64,000 nt of DNA from Watersipora subatra. Taxonomy: Eukaryota; Bryozoa; Gymnolaemata; Cheilostomatida; Watersiporidae. The notes under the pieces were generated by a model. The model searched no databases. It had not been told where the DNA came from and saw only the letters and a list, made by a program, of their open reading frames with translations. Shown in pieces: positions 24,108 to 35,735 of this stretch. The stretch lies in assembly GCF_963576615.1 (NCBI RefSeq), contig NC_088714.1, forward strand, positions 49,733,882 to 49,797,881. Reading direction: 5' to 3'. The position numbers were made by a program, and so were the translations under genes. Positions within the stretch are counted from its first letter, which is position 1. Each line of letters starts with the position of its first letter.

Positions 24108-24405
24108 AGACCGGGAACATATATTAGAATGTCGGCCAACAGAAACGCTTTTGTCTTGCATTTACACATTTGCTAATGGTTGACATTGACGTTGTATGTC
24201 ATAGGACTACATTTTGCCAAAGGAATGTTCTCCTCACGTCGCAGCTTGTATCGTGCTTGTTTTTGTATCCAAAACTGGTTTTTGTATCCAAAACTGGTTT
24301 TTGTTCTTCCAACATCAAAATTGTTGCTTAAAAATAAAATATCATAATTATATTGTAATAAATAGACACTAAATTAGAATGCTGTCAGTTAAGCTTTTAG
24401 AGTTG
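24108..24405 (+). repeat. Dispersed repeat, copy 2
   Basis: Partner of 20340-20630. It ends near aatgctgtcagttaagctttt. Confidence 0.6.
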
Positions 24406-25559
24406 AGAACCTTAGCCTATCATTGGATGTGCTAAGTTCTAAATTGCAAAACTTGAACATTTTTGTGAGCACAAAAATTATTTGTTCACGTGGGTTGTGC
24501 AGGTGAGTAGGTGATTGCTAATTTTAAAGCTTTTGGTCTTTTTTAAACAGTGTTTTTGCTCACTCCTGCGTACTTCTTCAATTTTTTTAAAATTCCATGA
24601 GTAATGGAAAATTTTTTTAAAATGTATTAAATGTTTTTTACTGCTTGGCACAAAAAGTTTGCTTCATTTACAATGTTGTGAAACTTTTATGTATGGGACT
24701 ATTAGCTTTAGCAATATTGTCTGTTTTGTGATTTTGCAGTTTATATTAATAAATTCCACTTAGTTATTGCGTGTTTGTCTGTTAGTCTGTGTAAACATTA
24801 TACGCTTCCTCATTCTTGGTCGATTTTGTTCAAGCTTCACACGCATGTGCTTCATGTTTTTTGACAGGTCGCTAAAAATATTTGATTTCAAAACTACATT
24901 TGGTTCCTGAGAACCAGCCTGAAGCCTGAAACCGTGATAATCCAAGGAGTCGTCTTTCTACCTGATCCTACATATTTTACCTGGTTTTATGATACCTGAT
25001 CTTACACTTTTGTTTTTCCATATTTTTGTTTGATTTAAATTTACGAGATTTTGGTCGCTTTTTACCTGATAAGTTCTTGGTACAGTTCTGAAGTTTCAAG
25101 TCAGTTGGGATATTAGATTTTGAGATATTGCAGAAATACTGAAGGCACTTCTAATTGATCGAGAAATAAAGATGGCTGCTGACAAAACATCAGTTTCAAA
25201 TGGATTGAAAACTAATTGAAATTTTGGTAACGAAGCTTCTTTTTCTCAGCAGGCAGAGCTTCACACTTAAATTTTTTTTTTGCTATTTTATCTTTCTTTA
25301 TCTAATAATATTTACACCGTATCAGACTCGGTGTACTGCAGTCATTACGTTTTTTTCTATTTCTCTAAAACATTACTTCTTTGAAAGAGTGTAGATAAAA
25401 AGCTATTGATTCTTGTTTGATTTCTGTTTATGTTATTGTATTCTACAGGCTTGAAACATCAATATGAGACTAAGTTCAAAGTTCAAGAAGAAGCCTGCTA
25501 TTTTAAGTGCTTTCAGAGACGATGGAAAGTTATCAATATGGTCTGGGATCAGTGGCCTT
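24406..25559. other. Intergenic, nothing recognised
   Basis: AT-rich sequence between the two convergent genes. A 21-bp direct duplication (ttgtatccaaaactggtttt) lies just left of it near 24264-24300. Confidence 0.45.
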
Positions 25560-25915
25560 TTTGTATATACATGACTGTATACATCCATAACATACTAGTC
25601 ATGTATGTATGGGGTATATACAGGACTGTATATACCCCACACATACATGTCATGTATGTGTGGGGTATATACACTCTTGCATATACCCCATTCACACATG
25701 TCATGTATGTATGAGCTATATACACTCTTGTAAATACCCCATGCATACATGTTATGTATGTCTGGAGTATATACACTCTTGTAAATACCCCATGCATACA
25801 TGTTATGTATGTCTGGAGTATATACACTCTTGGACATACCCCATACATACATGTCATGTATGTATGGGGTATGTACAATAGTGCATATACCTCCCACATA
25901 CATGACATGTATGTA
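25560..25915. repeat. Palindromic tandem array, 51-bp unit x 7
   Basis: Each unit contains an inverted repeat (acatacatgtcatgtatgt) flanked by cccca/tgggg, then tatacactcttg. Successive palindrome centres are exactly 51 bp apart in the regular part. Frames open on both strands result from the period. Confidence 0.92.
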
Positions 25916-26545
25916 CAAGACGAAGCTTCGAAGTGTTAAACACGCACTTGAAAACTAATATCTTGATTAAAATTATTCTGTCAAAAGCTACATATTTCTA
26001 CTTGTTGTTGCAACTTTTGTTTGGGCTTTTGACAAAATTCTCGCAGTCAAGTAAGGCTTTCTTTTTGGCCTAACGCTATCAAGCTGTTCCAAACTTAGCA
26101 TAAGTTATCTAATTTATAAAATAAGTATCAGATAAGATATGCTTTTCGAATCATTTGTATTCATAATAGCATAAAGCAATGATGATACCAAAACAAGCAT
26201 GCTTGAACCATGGCGTAGTTGGGCTAGCTACTCCATTTTGATGATTTGTTATATTTTTACCATTCATTTCTAACAAAATTGATGGTGTCAAATCAATTCG
26301 GTACATGGAACATTAGCTGGTTTAAACCAATTTAAACCAATTCGAATTAAAGAAATGACCCTCTACTTTTAGACCATGGGATCCAAATTTCAAATCTTTT
26401 TCACTGATCACCAAGATGGCAAGGAACACCTAGAAACAGATTTGCATCATCCAATAAAATCTCATTACTATATTTGAAGCACTTAGAAGTTGTCTCGACT
26501 TGTATATGTTATGAATACCGTAGTTGAGTATAGCCATATACCGAG
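25916..26545. other. Intergenic, nothing recognised
   Basis: AT-rich sequence downstream of the secreted Cys-rich gene. Confidence 0.45.
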
Positions 26546-26663
26546 TTTAATTGACTTATTCGGTTGAAAGGTTTTAGAAAATGAGTAATATTTGTGCACT
26601 CCAATACGTATTTAAAGTTAAGTTAAAGTTATGATAACCTCTTTACAACTTATTGTAAAGAGG
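26546..26663 (-). promoter_or_regulatory. Probable 3' end region: ATTAAA variant poly(A) signal (26551-26546) and perfect hairpin (26638-26663)
   Basis: Downstream of the stop of the secreted Cys-rich gene there is a perfect 11-bp stem with a 4-base loop (cctctttacaa / ttgtaaagagg, 26638-26663). About 160 bases below the stop is ATTAAA on the - strand, the commonest variant poly(A) signal. No AATAAA was found nearer. Assignment is inferential. Confidence 0.35.
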
Positions 26664-26707
26664 TCATCGTTGAAGATATTTGTGGAGTTTTTGGAGGAAA
26701 GCAGCTC

Positions 26708-26903
26708 TTAATTGCCACTGGGTGTTGTATTTTCAGCGTCGTACATAGGTCCATATGTAGATAAAGGCAAAATCGAATCACTGATTTCTCTACGTGTCTC
26801 ACAGGCATCCTTGAAAAGAGTCGTTGTTGCATTCATCACATCTTCTACACCGTGATTGCAGCTTTTTAGAGTCTTGATGCAATATCTTGTCTGGCCTTGC
26901 CCT
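26708..26903 (-). CDS. Secreted Cys-rich gene, terminal exon
   Basis: 196 nt including TAA (26710-26708). The acceptor ends gcggttgtag. It encodes RGQGQTRYCIKTLKSCNHG, VEDVMNATTTLFKDACETR and a Cys-free tail with NTTPSGN. Three Cys and two sequons. It lies 2.7 kb below exon 4, and phase and Cys style support assigning it to this gene; a missed small exon in the intron cannot be excluded. Confidence 0.68.
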
Positions 26904-29900
26904 CTACAACCGCAAATAAAATGTCTTAAAGCTTAAAACACAACTTCTAATCAGCTACTATAATAACAGGTTTCATTATAATAATTGCAAAGCTGAGTCT
27001 CATATCACCCTTATACAATGTTTCTAACTAATTGAGAGAAAATCACGTCTAGCCAAAGGAGTTGTGGTTTTACCTTTTTTATGTTACTCCCCGATAATTA
27101 TCTTTTATATATTTGAGTTACTTAAAATGATAAAAAAGTCAGTGTTTTGGAAAAAAACTTAGGCTACATAAAATAAATTTTCAGCAGTCAGTTTGTAAAA
27201 CTGCGTAACTCAATGTTTTAACGCGATAACTTTACGTTCAAAGAACATCTCTATGACCTTCATAGCATACCTCTAAGGCATTTCAGCTATAATCTGTCGC
27301 CTTTAAACAACAACTCTATGTTTATTAAACTATCACTCTATGAATTTTACAATTTTTTTCTGTAGGGTTTTGACTACAATTTGATGACCTTCAAACAATC
27401 CAACTATAACTTTATGATCGTCAAAGTATAATTCTATGGCGTTTAATTGGTATCTCTAGGGCCATCAACAGGATTTTAATTTTGTGGTTTGCACAGGAGA
27501 ATCAAAGATGCTTGTTTCACAGATGTAAACAAAAGATGTTCGTTAAGCTCTCTCAAACTGTTAGTATTTTGAGCTAGTTAGGCAATACGCAAGTTTATTT
27601 CAAACATTATTTCAAAACAAAGGTTATTATCCTCGTTGGCAGTGGTGAACGCACTAGTTTCATATGCGCTTTCACTGAATCCTTTTTTGTTGAAAAATGA
27701 AATATGATTTTTTATTGTATTCAAAACAGGTATATGCTTTATTAGTGCATAAAATAAAATGTGCATTAACATCGCTGTGTTCAAAGAACAAAACCTACAC
27801 AAGGCAAAAACTCACAACAATATGTGAATCTATTTTAAAAAAAACATGCTTTTACAAATCAGTGACATCTGCTGTGGCCTTTGAGAGACCTCCACGGAGC
27901 CCCTGAAGCTCACTGAACCCGAGTTAAGAACCACTAAGGCAAATCACACTCATTTATAATCATAGTGTTCAAGCTGAGGCGATAGTACTAAAATGTATTA
28001 AAAAACAAGTTATTGTAGTATTTATTCAGCGATGACATCAGTAATTACTTATTAAATAAAACATATCTAAGTATAATTTGTATTTGTTTGTCTGTTTATT
28101 TATTCTCTATAAAATCTTCCTGCTAATTAAACAGTCTGTCTGAAAATTTGCATGCTGCTTTTGTTGGTAATCCTCTAAATTCTTTTCACAAAAATGTATT
28201 AGGATCACTACATACATGTATAAGAGGTGTCAGGGTCGAAAGAGATATTTAATGAATGAAAATGACGGTAAATGTGGCCTCATAACAAGATGGAAAAGCA
28301 GTGACACTCCTTGAACTTGAGTTGAGAATAACTGACATAAATCATGCTTGTTTATATTCATAATGTTCAAGCTGGGGCAATAATACTAAACAGTATTTAA
28401 ACCATTTATTGTAGTATTTATTCAGCGATGACATCAGTAATTACTTATTGAATACAACATATCCATATATAATATAATTTGTATTTGTTTGTCTGTTTGT
28501 TTGTTCTCTATAAAATCTTACTTCTTATTAAACATTCTGTCTAAAAATTTGTGTGCGGGTTTTTTTTTGTACTTTAAATTTTATTCACAAAAATATATTA
28601 GAATCACTACATACATGTATAAGAGGTGTCAGGGTCGAAAGAGGTATTTAATGAATGAAAATGATGTTAAATGTGGTTTCACAGCAAGATGGAAAAGCAG
28701 TGACACTGAGCTTATTAAACTGATACTTTACCCAACTGAGCTAATTAGCCACCTTATCACACTTCAATATTTTATTTTTACCACTTTAACATAAACCACA
28801 GTTTTTAGATGTCAATGAAACGATTGCAGTTAAACTTTTGTAGGCTTAAACATGGTTTTAGGATGTTGGTGTTCTTGGTTAGTGGGCTGGAGGTCCTCCG
28901 GTGGGTTCACCAGAAGAATCCACCAGAGTTGGGGTTTTACAGTTCAAAGTATAGCTTAGGTCACAGTTGTAGAATTTAAGTCAAATCTTTGAAAGGAAAC
29001 TTCTATATGTATAGGGAAGGTTTAAACATATTGAGGCATATGATGGACTGGGCTAGAGGCACTCTGAAGACTTAGAACCTATTAATTCACAGTAATCATT
29101 ATAACTTGGCTACAGTAATTTGATTTGTGCCAGGAATAATAGAATATGGTTTGATTGATATTTAATAGTTTAAAAGTAAACCCCATGCGCATTTCATTTT
29201 CTAGCTTATTCCAAGTTTCCAGCTTACCACACTTCCATCGATGACATCACAAAATTTTTGAACATATTGCCTTATTCCAAACCTGCCAGAATTCTTATAT
29301 TTATCCTTCCACACATATGACCAACACCATTTTCTATTGCGTGACACCAACATACTACATCTGCCATTGTATGTTTCAGTTTATGAACTTTCTGTTTCTA
29401 CAACTTACAATTCTCTATCTCGACTTCTTCGCAATTGTTTGTTCGACTCACTCAATAATTCCCGATCTCTGTCTTTTTATTTTTTGGAATGTAACGAAAA
29501 ACATCGATGCCAGTTACCAACTACCAATAAAATGTTATACATATAAACATTTCATAGAAGTGAGCCGGGCAATCCCCAGTATTTTTGTCCGTTTTATTTA
29601 ATTTGTAAAAATAAAAATTGAATTTTAATATTCACCTGCAGAGTCGAAGAAGATCAGGATTTCTCAAGTAGTCTGAGAAGGGCTTCAGACAAATCCGAAC
29701 ATCTGCCAGACATTCTTCAGATTCAATCTCACACTGTTTCAGCTTTGCTAGCAGCTTCGTTTGCATCCAGTAGACGACTGCTATAGCCTCAGGGTTACAT
29801 TTCAGCTCAGTCAACAGTGTATCGACACATTCCAAAGCCCCTGATATGCTAAAAGTGTAGCTTTGTTAGAGTGATTGGGTCTCTTTCAATATTTGTAAAA

Positions 29901-32900
29901 AGCCACTAGTAGCTGCATTGATATGTATTCGAAGGCGTTGATCAGTTTGGTACGACAGGTAAGCCGTACCAAGCTTCTGCTAGTAAAATCAAGTTTGTAG
30001 AACATGGGCTATACTTGCATCCTCTTAATATTTAAAAGAGGCGTTGATCAGTTTGGTACGTCATGGAAGCCGCACCAAGCTTCTGCTAGTAAAATCAAGT
30101 TTGTAGAACATGGGCTATATTCATGACCTAGCAATATTTAAAAGAGAGCTAGCTGTATGTACAAAGAACTGTTGACGTGACCTGTACTATGCTGCCTTGT
30201 TGTTGTCAATATGCAGAAAAATCTGCTGTCTCTGATAGACAGCTTATATTAATATATATAATACAATGAAATATAATGCATGTATTAAATACTAACCTGC
30301 AGGAGCTAATGTTGCTTGACGTTGTCATCAGATGAGTTTTACAGCTTTCAGCTTGTGCAAATGGGCAATCTGAAACATATGTATGTATATGTATATGAAT
30401 GGTATGTATGGTATGTATATGAATATATTACACACTGGGTATGTACATGAATATATTATACACTGGGAGTGTACATCAATATTTTACACATATACTCAGC
30501 ATATACATAAATATATTATACATACACAAGGCTTGTTTATCAATATATTATACATACATAAGGCTCGTATATGAATATATTATACATACACTAAGCATGT
30601 GTATGGAATGATTTTATGATGTCTCAGATAATTGTGCATAGCATTATAACAAATATATTGTATAAAACTATAAAAATTTATAACTAGCTTGTTCTTCTGT
30701 TTTTTTTATAGATTTGTGTATTTCAGCTTCCATTCTCTCTTAAGAAATTACTTTGTTTCAAACATTTAGTAACATTTTAAAATATGTTAGAAAATTTGCG
30801 TGTCTAGGAGATGATAAGATTAAATTTTGGTTTGGCTGTATATAAACAGAATATGCGCTAGGTGGGTATATGTGTATATATCCATTGTTTTGTGGAGACC
30901 TTACCAATGTATTATTTTTACCAAGTAGCGCATTTATTACAAATGTAAAATTAATAGTATAAGTAAATTCATACTTGAAGCCGCCTTTACATATTTTTAA
31001 TGTCATATTTGGAAGCTGTATATGCTTGACTTTTTTTGAAATATATTGCAGCTAGGTACATAAATGGTGCAAAGACCGAAATCTCTACTTTCTACATTTA
31101 TTCAACAGTTAGGGAGCTTGGTATAAGTTTTTGTGTGGCTGGGAAGATTAACTCAATTTAATCATAGTTTTATTAAACAAACAATAGAACTGCTAACATA
31201 CCTGGATCACAGAAAGCTTTTTTCAGATGCGTTACCTCCTTGGAAAACTGCAATAACGCAACTTCCTTGGTGTCTCCAAGCTTCCTATCAGTGCAGCTGG
31301 CAGCTTCGTCAAGTTTTCTATTGATAACAGAAAATAAAATTTTAGCAAAGTATATTGTAAAGTTTAAACTGACAATTTAGAGTGCTCATCTTTTTTTGTC
31401 AATTAAAATTTAAAAAGATGTTACAATTAAGATTTAAAAAGTGTTCAACTTAAAATATGTAGATGATAAAAGAGGAGACATCAATTGCTGCTTATGATAG
31501 ATATTTTAAGTTTATTTTGTGACTCTAATCTGGTCACCTCCGTAACCAGCAGAAATAGATCTCACAACCATACTCATGATGACCAGCTAGCATTTAATAC
31601 CAAATTGCAAAGATGGGCAAATGCCTAAAAGTTTGCTGCCCCAGAACCGAACTAGGGCCTGTAATACGCAATTTTTTCAACAAGCATCATAAGCTTGCTG
31701 TACTTTCTGTACTGGCTGTTCTGGCTGTACTTGATGTACTGGCTGTACAGGATGTACTGGCTGTACGGGTTATGTAGAATCAGGCACAAGAAATTAGTAT
31801 CGTTTAGGCAGTTTCTTGTATAACTGTATTATTTACTTGCGACGATAAACAAATATAATATTTGCTAGTATTTGCACCAATGAAACATACTTACATGATA
31901 TAATAAAAGAAGTTGTCTACTCTCTTCTAACAAGCATTTCAAAATGAAAAAGAAAACAGCCCTTCATTTCATATTTCATAGAAAATAATGAATAATTGTG
32001 ATATATTTATGTGCCATTTGGTAAGCTGCTTCATAAATTTGCTAAAATTCGATGATCCTAGCATTTGATGAATACGTGCTCAGGTTCTCTGACAGTCTGG
32101 TTGCTAACCTCGACTGCAGTTGTCAAGTAGTTATAACCTGTTGTTGAATTCACAACAATTTCAATAGCTGTCATCATTCAAATGTTATGACACAGACCAC
32201 CGGAGAAACTTATGCTTCTAACTTTTCTGTATTAAAAGCTGTGTCTGTCCATCTATATCTCTAAAGCCACGGCAACAGCGTTAGCTAATAATACCTGCCT
32301 CACATGAGTATTGAACTTGAACACTTTATTTTATAGACAGGCGTGCTAACCAGTACACTACTCAGCCACTTTTTCCTTTTTTCGGATAATTATGGAGATA
32401 ATGATTACTTATGACAATCTCCAATAGTGCAAGCGTACTGGTTAAGTTTTATAACTAGAGTGTTACTTATGCTAAACTTGTATCACACGATGAGTGGATG
32501 TAAACAGAAAATAGCTGTTCTCTGTATTCTCCAAGTATAACCTCAGGAGACGAAGGGTGCTTTTGATAAAGAGAACTAAGGGCTGGCAGAGTGCTGACTT
32601 GTTAATTTATTGTCTGTCTACATGTCGTATATTTAAACTTATTTTGTTTAAGTTTTAGGTAAATGTTTCACTTGAGAATTCGAAAAGAGTATCCAACCTA
32701 CATGTACCTCATGCTGATGATGAAAAGTACAACTATTTTGTTTACTGAGACATATACAAGCTCTCTGCTAAATAGGGATGAGGAGGGAAGAAGTTATAAA
32801 TCAACAGATAATGTACAATTGTAGCATAAAACCTTCTTTTTTACAAGTTCAACCACTTATTTGAATCATTAACAATATTTATTAATTTTAAGGCTGACTG

Positions 32901-33312
32901 CATCAAATATTTTGTCCAGTCGCTGCTGGCCACCATTTCCACAATCCAATAAAACCTTACCCACACATCCTGTCACCGTATTCCGCAGGGCTGTGCACAT
33001 CTGATTCAAGCTTTTCTTTAGTCATATTGCGATAGCAAGTTGCCAACTCTTCCGGAAGATTCTTATTTAAGATCTCCAAAGCATATGTAGGAGAAGTTGC
33101 CTCCTCCTCCTCCGACAGTTGCTTCCACCCTGTGAAATCTTCATCAACCACTATTTCTAGAGGAACGATCTTATCCATAGCTCTGTCAAATAGGAGTTGT
33201 AAGTCCTTGAACACATCAATGTGCTCGCGACTCTCGCTGGGTGCAGCTTTGCTAAGGGGAACTGAGATGGTTTGTCTTACTTCATGTGCCAGTAACGCCG
33301 CTAGAAGTAGCA
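26708..33312 (-). CDS. Secreted cysteine-rich protein of unrecognised family (five coding exons; first exon not located)
   Basis: Five exons on the - strand (33312-32961, 31317-31202, 30369-30297, 29848-29636, 26903-26708) join through GT-AG sites in consistent phase, with no internal stop, to 316 residues and TAA. The first visible segment LLLAALLA looks like a signal-peptide core followed by a polar region, so the product is probably secreted. There are 16 cysteines (an even number, consistent with eight disulfides) and four N-glycosylation sequons (NMT, NIS, NAT, NTT). Between the cysteines the chain is helix-like and charged. The first codon is split (N|TG), so either the start ATG is interrupted by an intron or a short upstream exon supplies the first residues. 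I do not recognise the family; nothing suggests catalysis. Alternating Cys pairs in short helices recall secreted helical Cys-rich proteins common in invertebrates, a loose resemblance only. It converges with PPP2R5E. Confidence 0.75.
27880..28700 (+). repeat. Tandem duplication, about 400-bp unit x 2
   Basis: Blocks cagcgatgacatcagtaatt (about 28025 and 28424) and catacatgtataagaggtgt (about 28211 and 28610) recur 400 bp apart. It lies in the intron before the terminal exon of the secreted Cys-rich gene; the rest of that intron (26904-27879 and 28701-29635) holds nothing recognised. Confidence 0.85.
29636..29848 (-). CDS. Secreted Cys-rich gene, exon 4 of those visible
   Basis: 213 nt. The acceptor acttttag gives SISGALECVDTLLTELKC in phase with the previous exon; the alternative acceptor eight bases further in breaks the frame. 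It continues through VVYWMQTKLLAKLKQC, ESEECLADVRICLKPF and YLRNPDLLRLC, leaving AG. The donor is gtgaatat; without splicing the next codons are AGG TGA. Six Cys. Confidence 0.75.
29933..30145. repeat. Direct duplication, 106-bp unit x 2
   Basis: aggcgttgatcagtttggta recurs at 29933 and 30039 with the shared tail tctgctagtaaaatcaag. Intron of the secreted Cys-rich gene. Confidence 0.9.
30297..30369 (-). CDS. Secreted Cys-rich gene, exon 3 of those visible
   Basis: 73 nt, completing Asp then CPFAQAESCKTHLMTT and SSNISSC, leaving two bases (AG). The acceptor ends gtttcag and the donor is gttagtat. It has three Cys and the sequon NIS. Short, but phase-compatible on both sides and stop-free. Confidence 0.7.
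30380..30605. repeat. Imperfect AT-rich array, about 36-bp unit
   Basis: Recurring atgaatatattatacac/tac motif with decayed units, starting about 10 bases upstream (gene sense) of the acceptor used by exon 3 of the secreted gene. Confidence 0.7.
31202..31317 (-). CDS. Secreted Cys-rich gene, exon 2 of those visible
   Basis: 116 nt. First base completes Gly, then KLDEAASCTDRKLGDTKE and LQFSKEVTHLKKAFCDP, leaving one base (G). The acceptor ends atcaatag and the donor is gtatgtta. Two Cys. Confidence 0.72.
31321..32960. other. Intron of the secreted gene; SINE-like block 32232-32375
   Basis: 1.6-kb intron. A short ctgtactgg-rich repeat lies at 31695-31770. Otherwise only the tRNA-like block is recognised. 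Confidence 0.5.
32232..32375 (-). mobile_element. tRNA-derived SINE copy (S1)
   Basis: On the - strand an A-box-like gtggctgagtagtg is followed by a B-box-like gttcaatactc, then a tail ending ggacagacacagcttttaat. That tail resembles those of the 36.0-kb and 39.0-kb copies. Not a functional tRNA: the acceptor and anticodon stems are degenerate. Confidence 0.6.
32961..33312 (-). CDS. Secreted Cys-rich gene, first visible exon
   Basis: 352 nt. The acceptor on the - strand is a pyrimidine-rich run ending ttattacag, directly before TG CTA CTT CTA. It encodes the hydrophobic LLLAALLA stretch, then an acidic helical region with an EEEE run, a sequon NMT and two Cys, ending DRMC and two bases (GG). 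The donor is gtaaggtt. The base completing the first codon must come from an upstream exon, which I could not identify. Confidence 0.75.
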
Positions 33313-33527
33313 CTGTAATAAAAATACTGAGTCATACATTACAGCAGCGTACTTTTGGTAAGTTCTCTCCTGTCCTGGTAATTTGTTGAAAATTAAAATT
33401 TCCTGATCTTATTTACTGCTTCCCTTGATAAATTCAAATAAAAACAATTTCAGAAAGCATTTAACTTGATATAAGATTTAATTATTTGCTCTCTTATACT
33501 TAAAATAGAATAGCTAAAGACACCAGG

Positions 33528-33597
33528 ACCGACAGCATTAAGAATAGGAAACTAGAATTGACAGCATTAAGAATAGGAAACTAGAATTGACAGCATT
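33528..33597. repeat. 29-bp direct repeat x 2.4
   Basis: gacagcattaagaataggaa plus actagaatt occurs twice, followed by a partial third copy. Confidence 0.85.
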
Positions 33598-34620
33598 GCT
33601 ATGACACGTAACAAAAGACCCAGTGTGGATTCTTCAAACATTGACGCTCTAACGGAAACAATGATAACTATAGTTTAATAGAGCGCTACCTGGCCCACCT
33701 TGACATACTGCATAATCAAATTAAGTTTTTCCTGTAGTCAGGAGAAAGTCTTAGTTTTCCTATTAATAAAGTCGCCTTCCTCTGACCGCTTATTAGCTGC
33801 TGCCATCTCAAGGTGCCAATTACACTATCTTTGTTCTAAGTAAATCGATGCCGAGTTGCTGACTCTGGTTACAACTGGTTACACATGTTTTGTAGGTGAA
33901 CACAATATTTTGTAATCTGTCTGGCATGATGCCAGATGTGCACACTATTACAACTGTTTTATATGCATTTTTGTAATGCTCTAGGGTGTGAGACAATTCC
34001 ATCTTTGTCATTAAAAAGTTGTAAAAGATGATTTAATGGTTTTAGCGCTTTCATCTGAAGCTTTCCATTTTTAAGAAATGTTATACAAGTCAAGGAATGA
34101 CTTTGATTTGACACGGTTGCTGGTAACAGAATATCAGCTGTGACAATTCATCAAAAAGTGAAATAATCTTGTGCATTTTATCTAATTGATGTTATTAAAT
34201 TACATTATTTCACCAGAGCTGTTATAAAAGTTGAAAAGGGTGCATAGCAGGATTATGGGTTTACTATGCCTGATTGATACAATATTATTTCAAACATCAA
34301 ACAAAGTTTGACATAAACAAAATATCTGTCATGTGAATTTTCCCAACATTATACAGTAACAACTTCTGCATTCTTGAATTTCAGTTGAAATCAGTTACAC
34401 ATTTCTCTCTTTGAATCTGCCTTCTGTGCAATGTTCTGTAAAAATGCGTTTTAATTGCTGACAAAACAAGCTTTATATATACTGTATAATGGTACGTAGT
34501 ATGTGTGTAATAGACATAGCAAAGTTAGGCTGTCTTCATATTTGCAACGCAGCTGTAAATGGGAAATTTTGCCCGTGCTATTTTGGTAATCAATGTTTAT
34601 AAATCTCAGTGTTGGTATTT
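33598..34620. other. Upstream flank or first intron of the secreted gene, nothing recognised
   Basis: The first exon of the secreted gene should lie here or beyond, but no ATG-plus-donor candidate was convincing. The 63-codon - frame at 34011-33820 is not supported. Confidence 0.35.
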
Positions 34621-34626
34621 TTCTTA

Positions 34627-35640
34627 AACCCTGTGTCCGGTTATAGCAATTAAACCCTGTGTCCATTTATAGCAATTAAACCCTGTGTCCAGTTATAGCT
34701 ATTAAACCCTGTGTCCAGTTATAACTATTAAACCCTGTGTCCGGTTATAGCTATTAAACCCTGTGTCCAGTTATAGCAATTAAACCCTGTGTCCAGTTAT
34801 AGCTATTAAACCCTGTGTCCAGTTATAACTATTAAACCCTGTGTCTGGTTATAGCTATTAAACCCTGTGTCAAGTTATAGCTATTAAACCCTGTGTCCGG
34901 TTATAGAAATTAAACCCTGTGTCCAGTTATAGCTATTAAACCCTGTGTCCGGTTATAGAAATTAAACCCTGTGTCCAGTTATAGCTATTAAACCCTGTGT
35001 CCGGTTATAGAAATTAAACCCTGTGTCCAGTTATAGCAATTAAACCCTGTGTCCGGTTATAGAAATTAAACCCTGTGTCCAGTTATAGCTATTAAACCCT
35101 GTGTCCAGTTATAGCTATTAAACCATGTGTCCGGTTATAGAAATTAAACCCTGTGTCCAGTTATAGCAATTAAACCCTGTGTCCAGTTATAGCTATTAAA
35201 CCCTGTGTCCAGTTATAACTATTAAACCCTGTGTCCGGTTATAGCTATTAAACCCTGTGTCCAGTTATAGCTATTAAACCCTGTGTCCGGTTATAGAAAT
35301 TAAACCCTGTGTCCAGTTATAGCAATTAAACCCTGTGTCCGGTTATAGAAATTAAACCCTGTGTCCAGTTATAGCTATTAAACCCTGTGTCCAGTTATAG
35401 CTATTAAACCCTGTGTCCGGTTATAGAAATTAAACCCTGTGTCCAGTTATAGCAATTAAACCCTGTGTCCGGTTATAGAAATTAAACCCTGTGTCCAGTT
35501 ATAGCTATTAAACCCTGTGTCCAGTTATAGCTATTAAACCCTGTGTCCAGTTATAGCTATTAAACCCTGTGTCCAGTTATAGCTATTAAACCCTGTGTCC
35601 AGTTATAGCTATTAAACTCTGTGTCCAGTTACAGCAATTG
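34627..35640. repeat. Tandem array, 26-bp unit x 39, with higher-order structure
   Basis: Unit is ttaaaccctgtgtccagtta plus tagcta. Diagnostic variants are ccAgtt/ccGgtt and agCAat/agCTat/agAAat/aaCTat. Runs of variants repeat as blocks, for example a five-unit block (GAA, ACA, GAA, ACT, ACT) occurs at units 15-19, 26-30 and 31-35. Confidence 0.96.
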
Positions 35641-35654
35641 AAATCTAGCAAAGA

Positions 35655-35735
35655 AAAATCTACTTGGCGCTGGATTTGATCTCGGGACTTCCAGATCTAA
35701 AAGCGGCGAGCTTAACCATTAAGCTACACAAAATG
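35655..35735 (-). mobile_element. tRNA-like SINE fragment (S2)
   Basis: On the - strand gtgtagcttaatggttaagc (A-box-like) precedes gagatcaaatccagc (B-box-like). It abuts the right edge of the 26-bp array. Confidence 0.5.

Noticed and set aside
23877..24161. 94-codon - strand frame
   Set aside because: Lies in the right arm of the long inverted repeat; no recognised domain, and the left-arm copy breaks the frame.
33132..33389. 85-codon + strand frame
   Set aside because: Antisense shadow of the first visible exon of the secreted Cys-rich gene.
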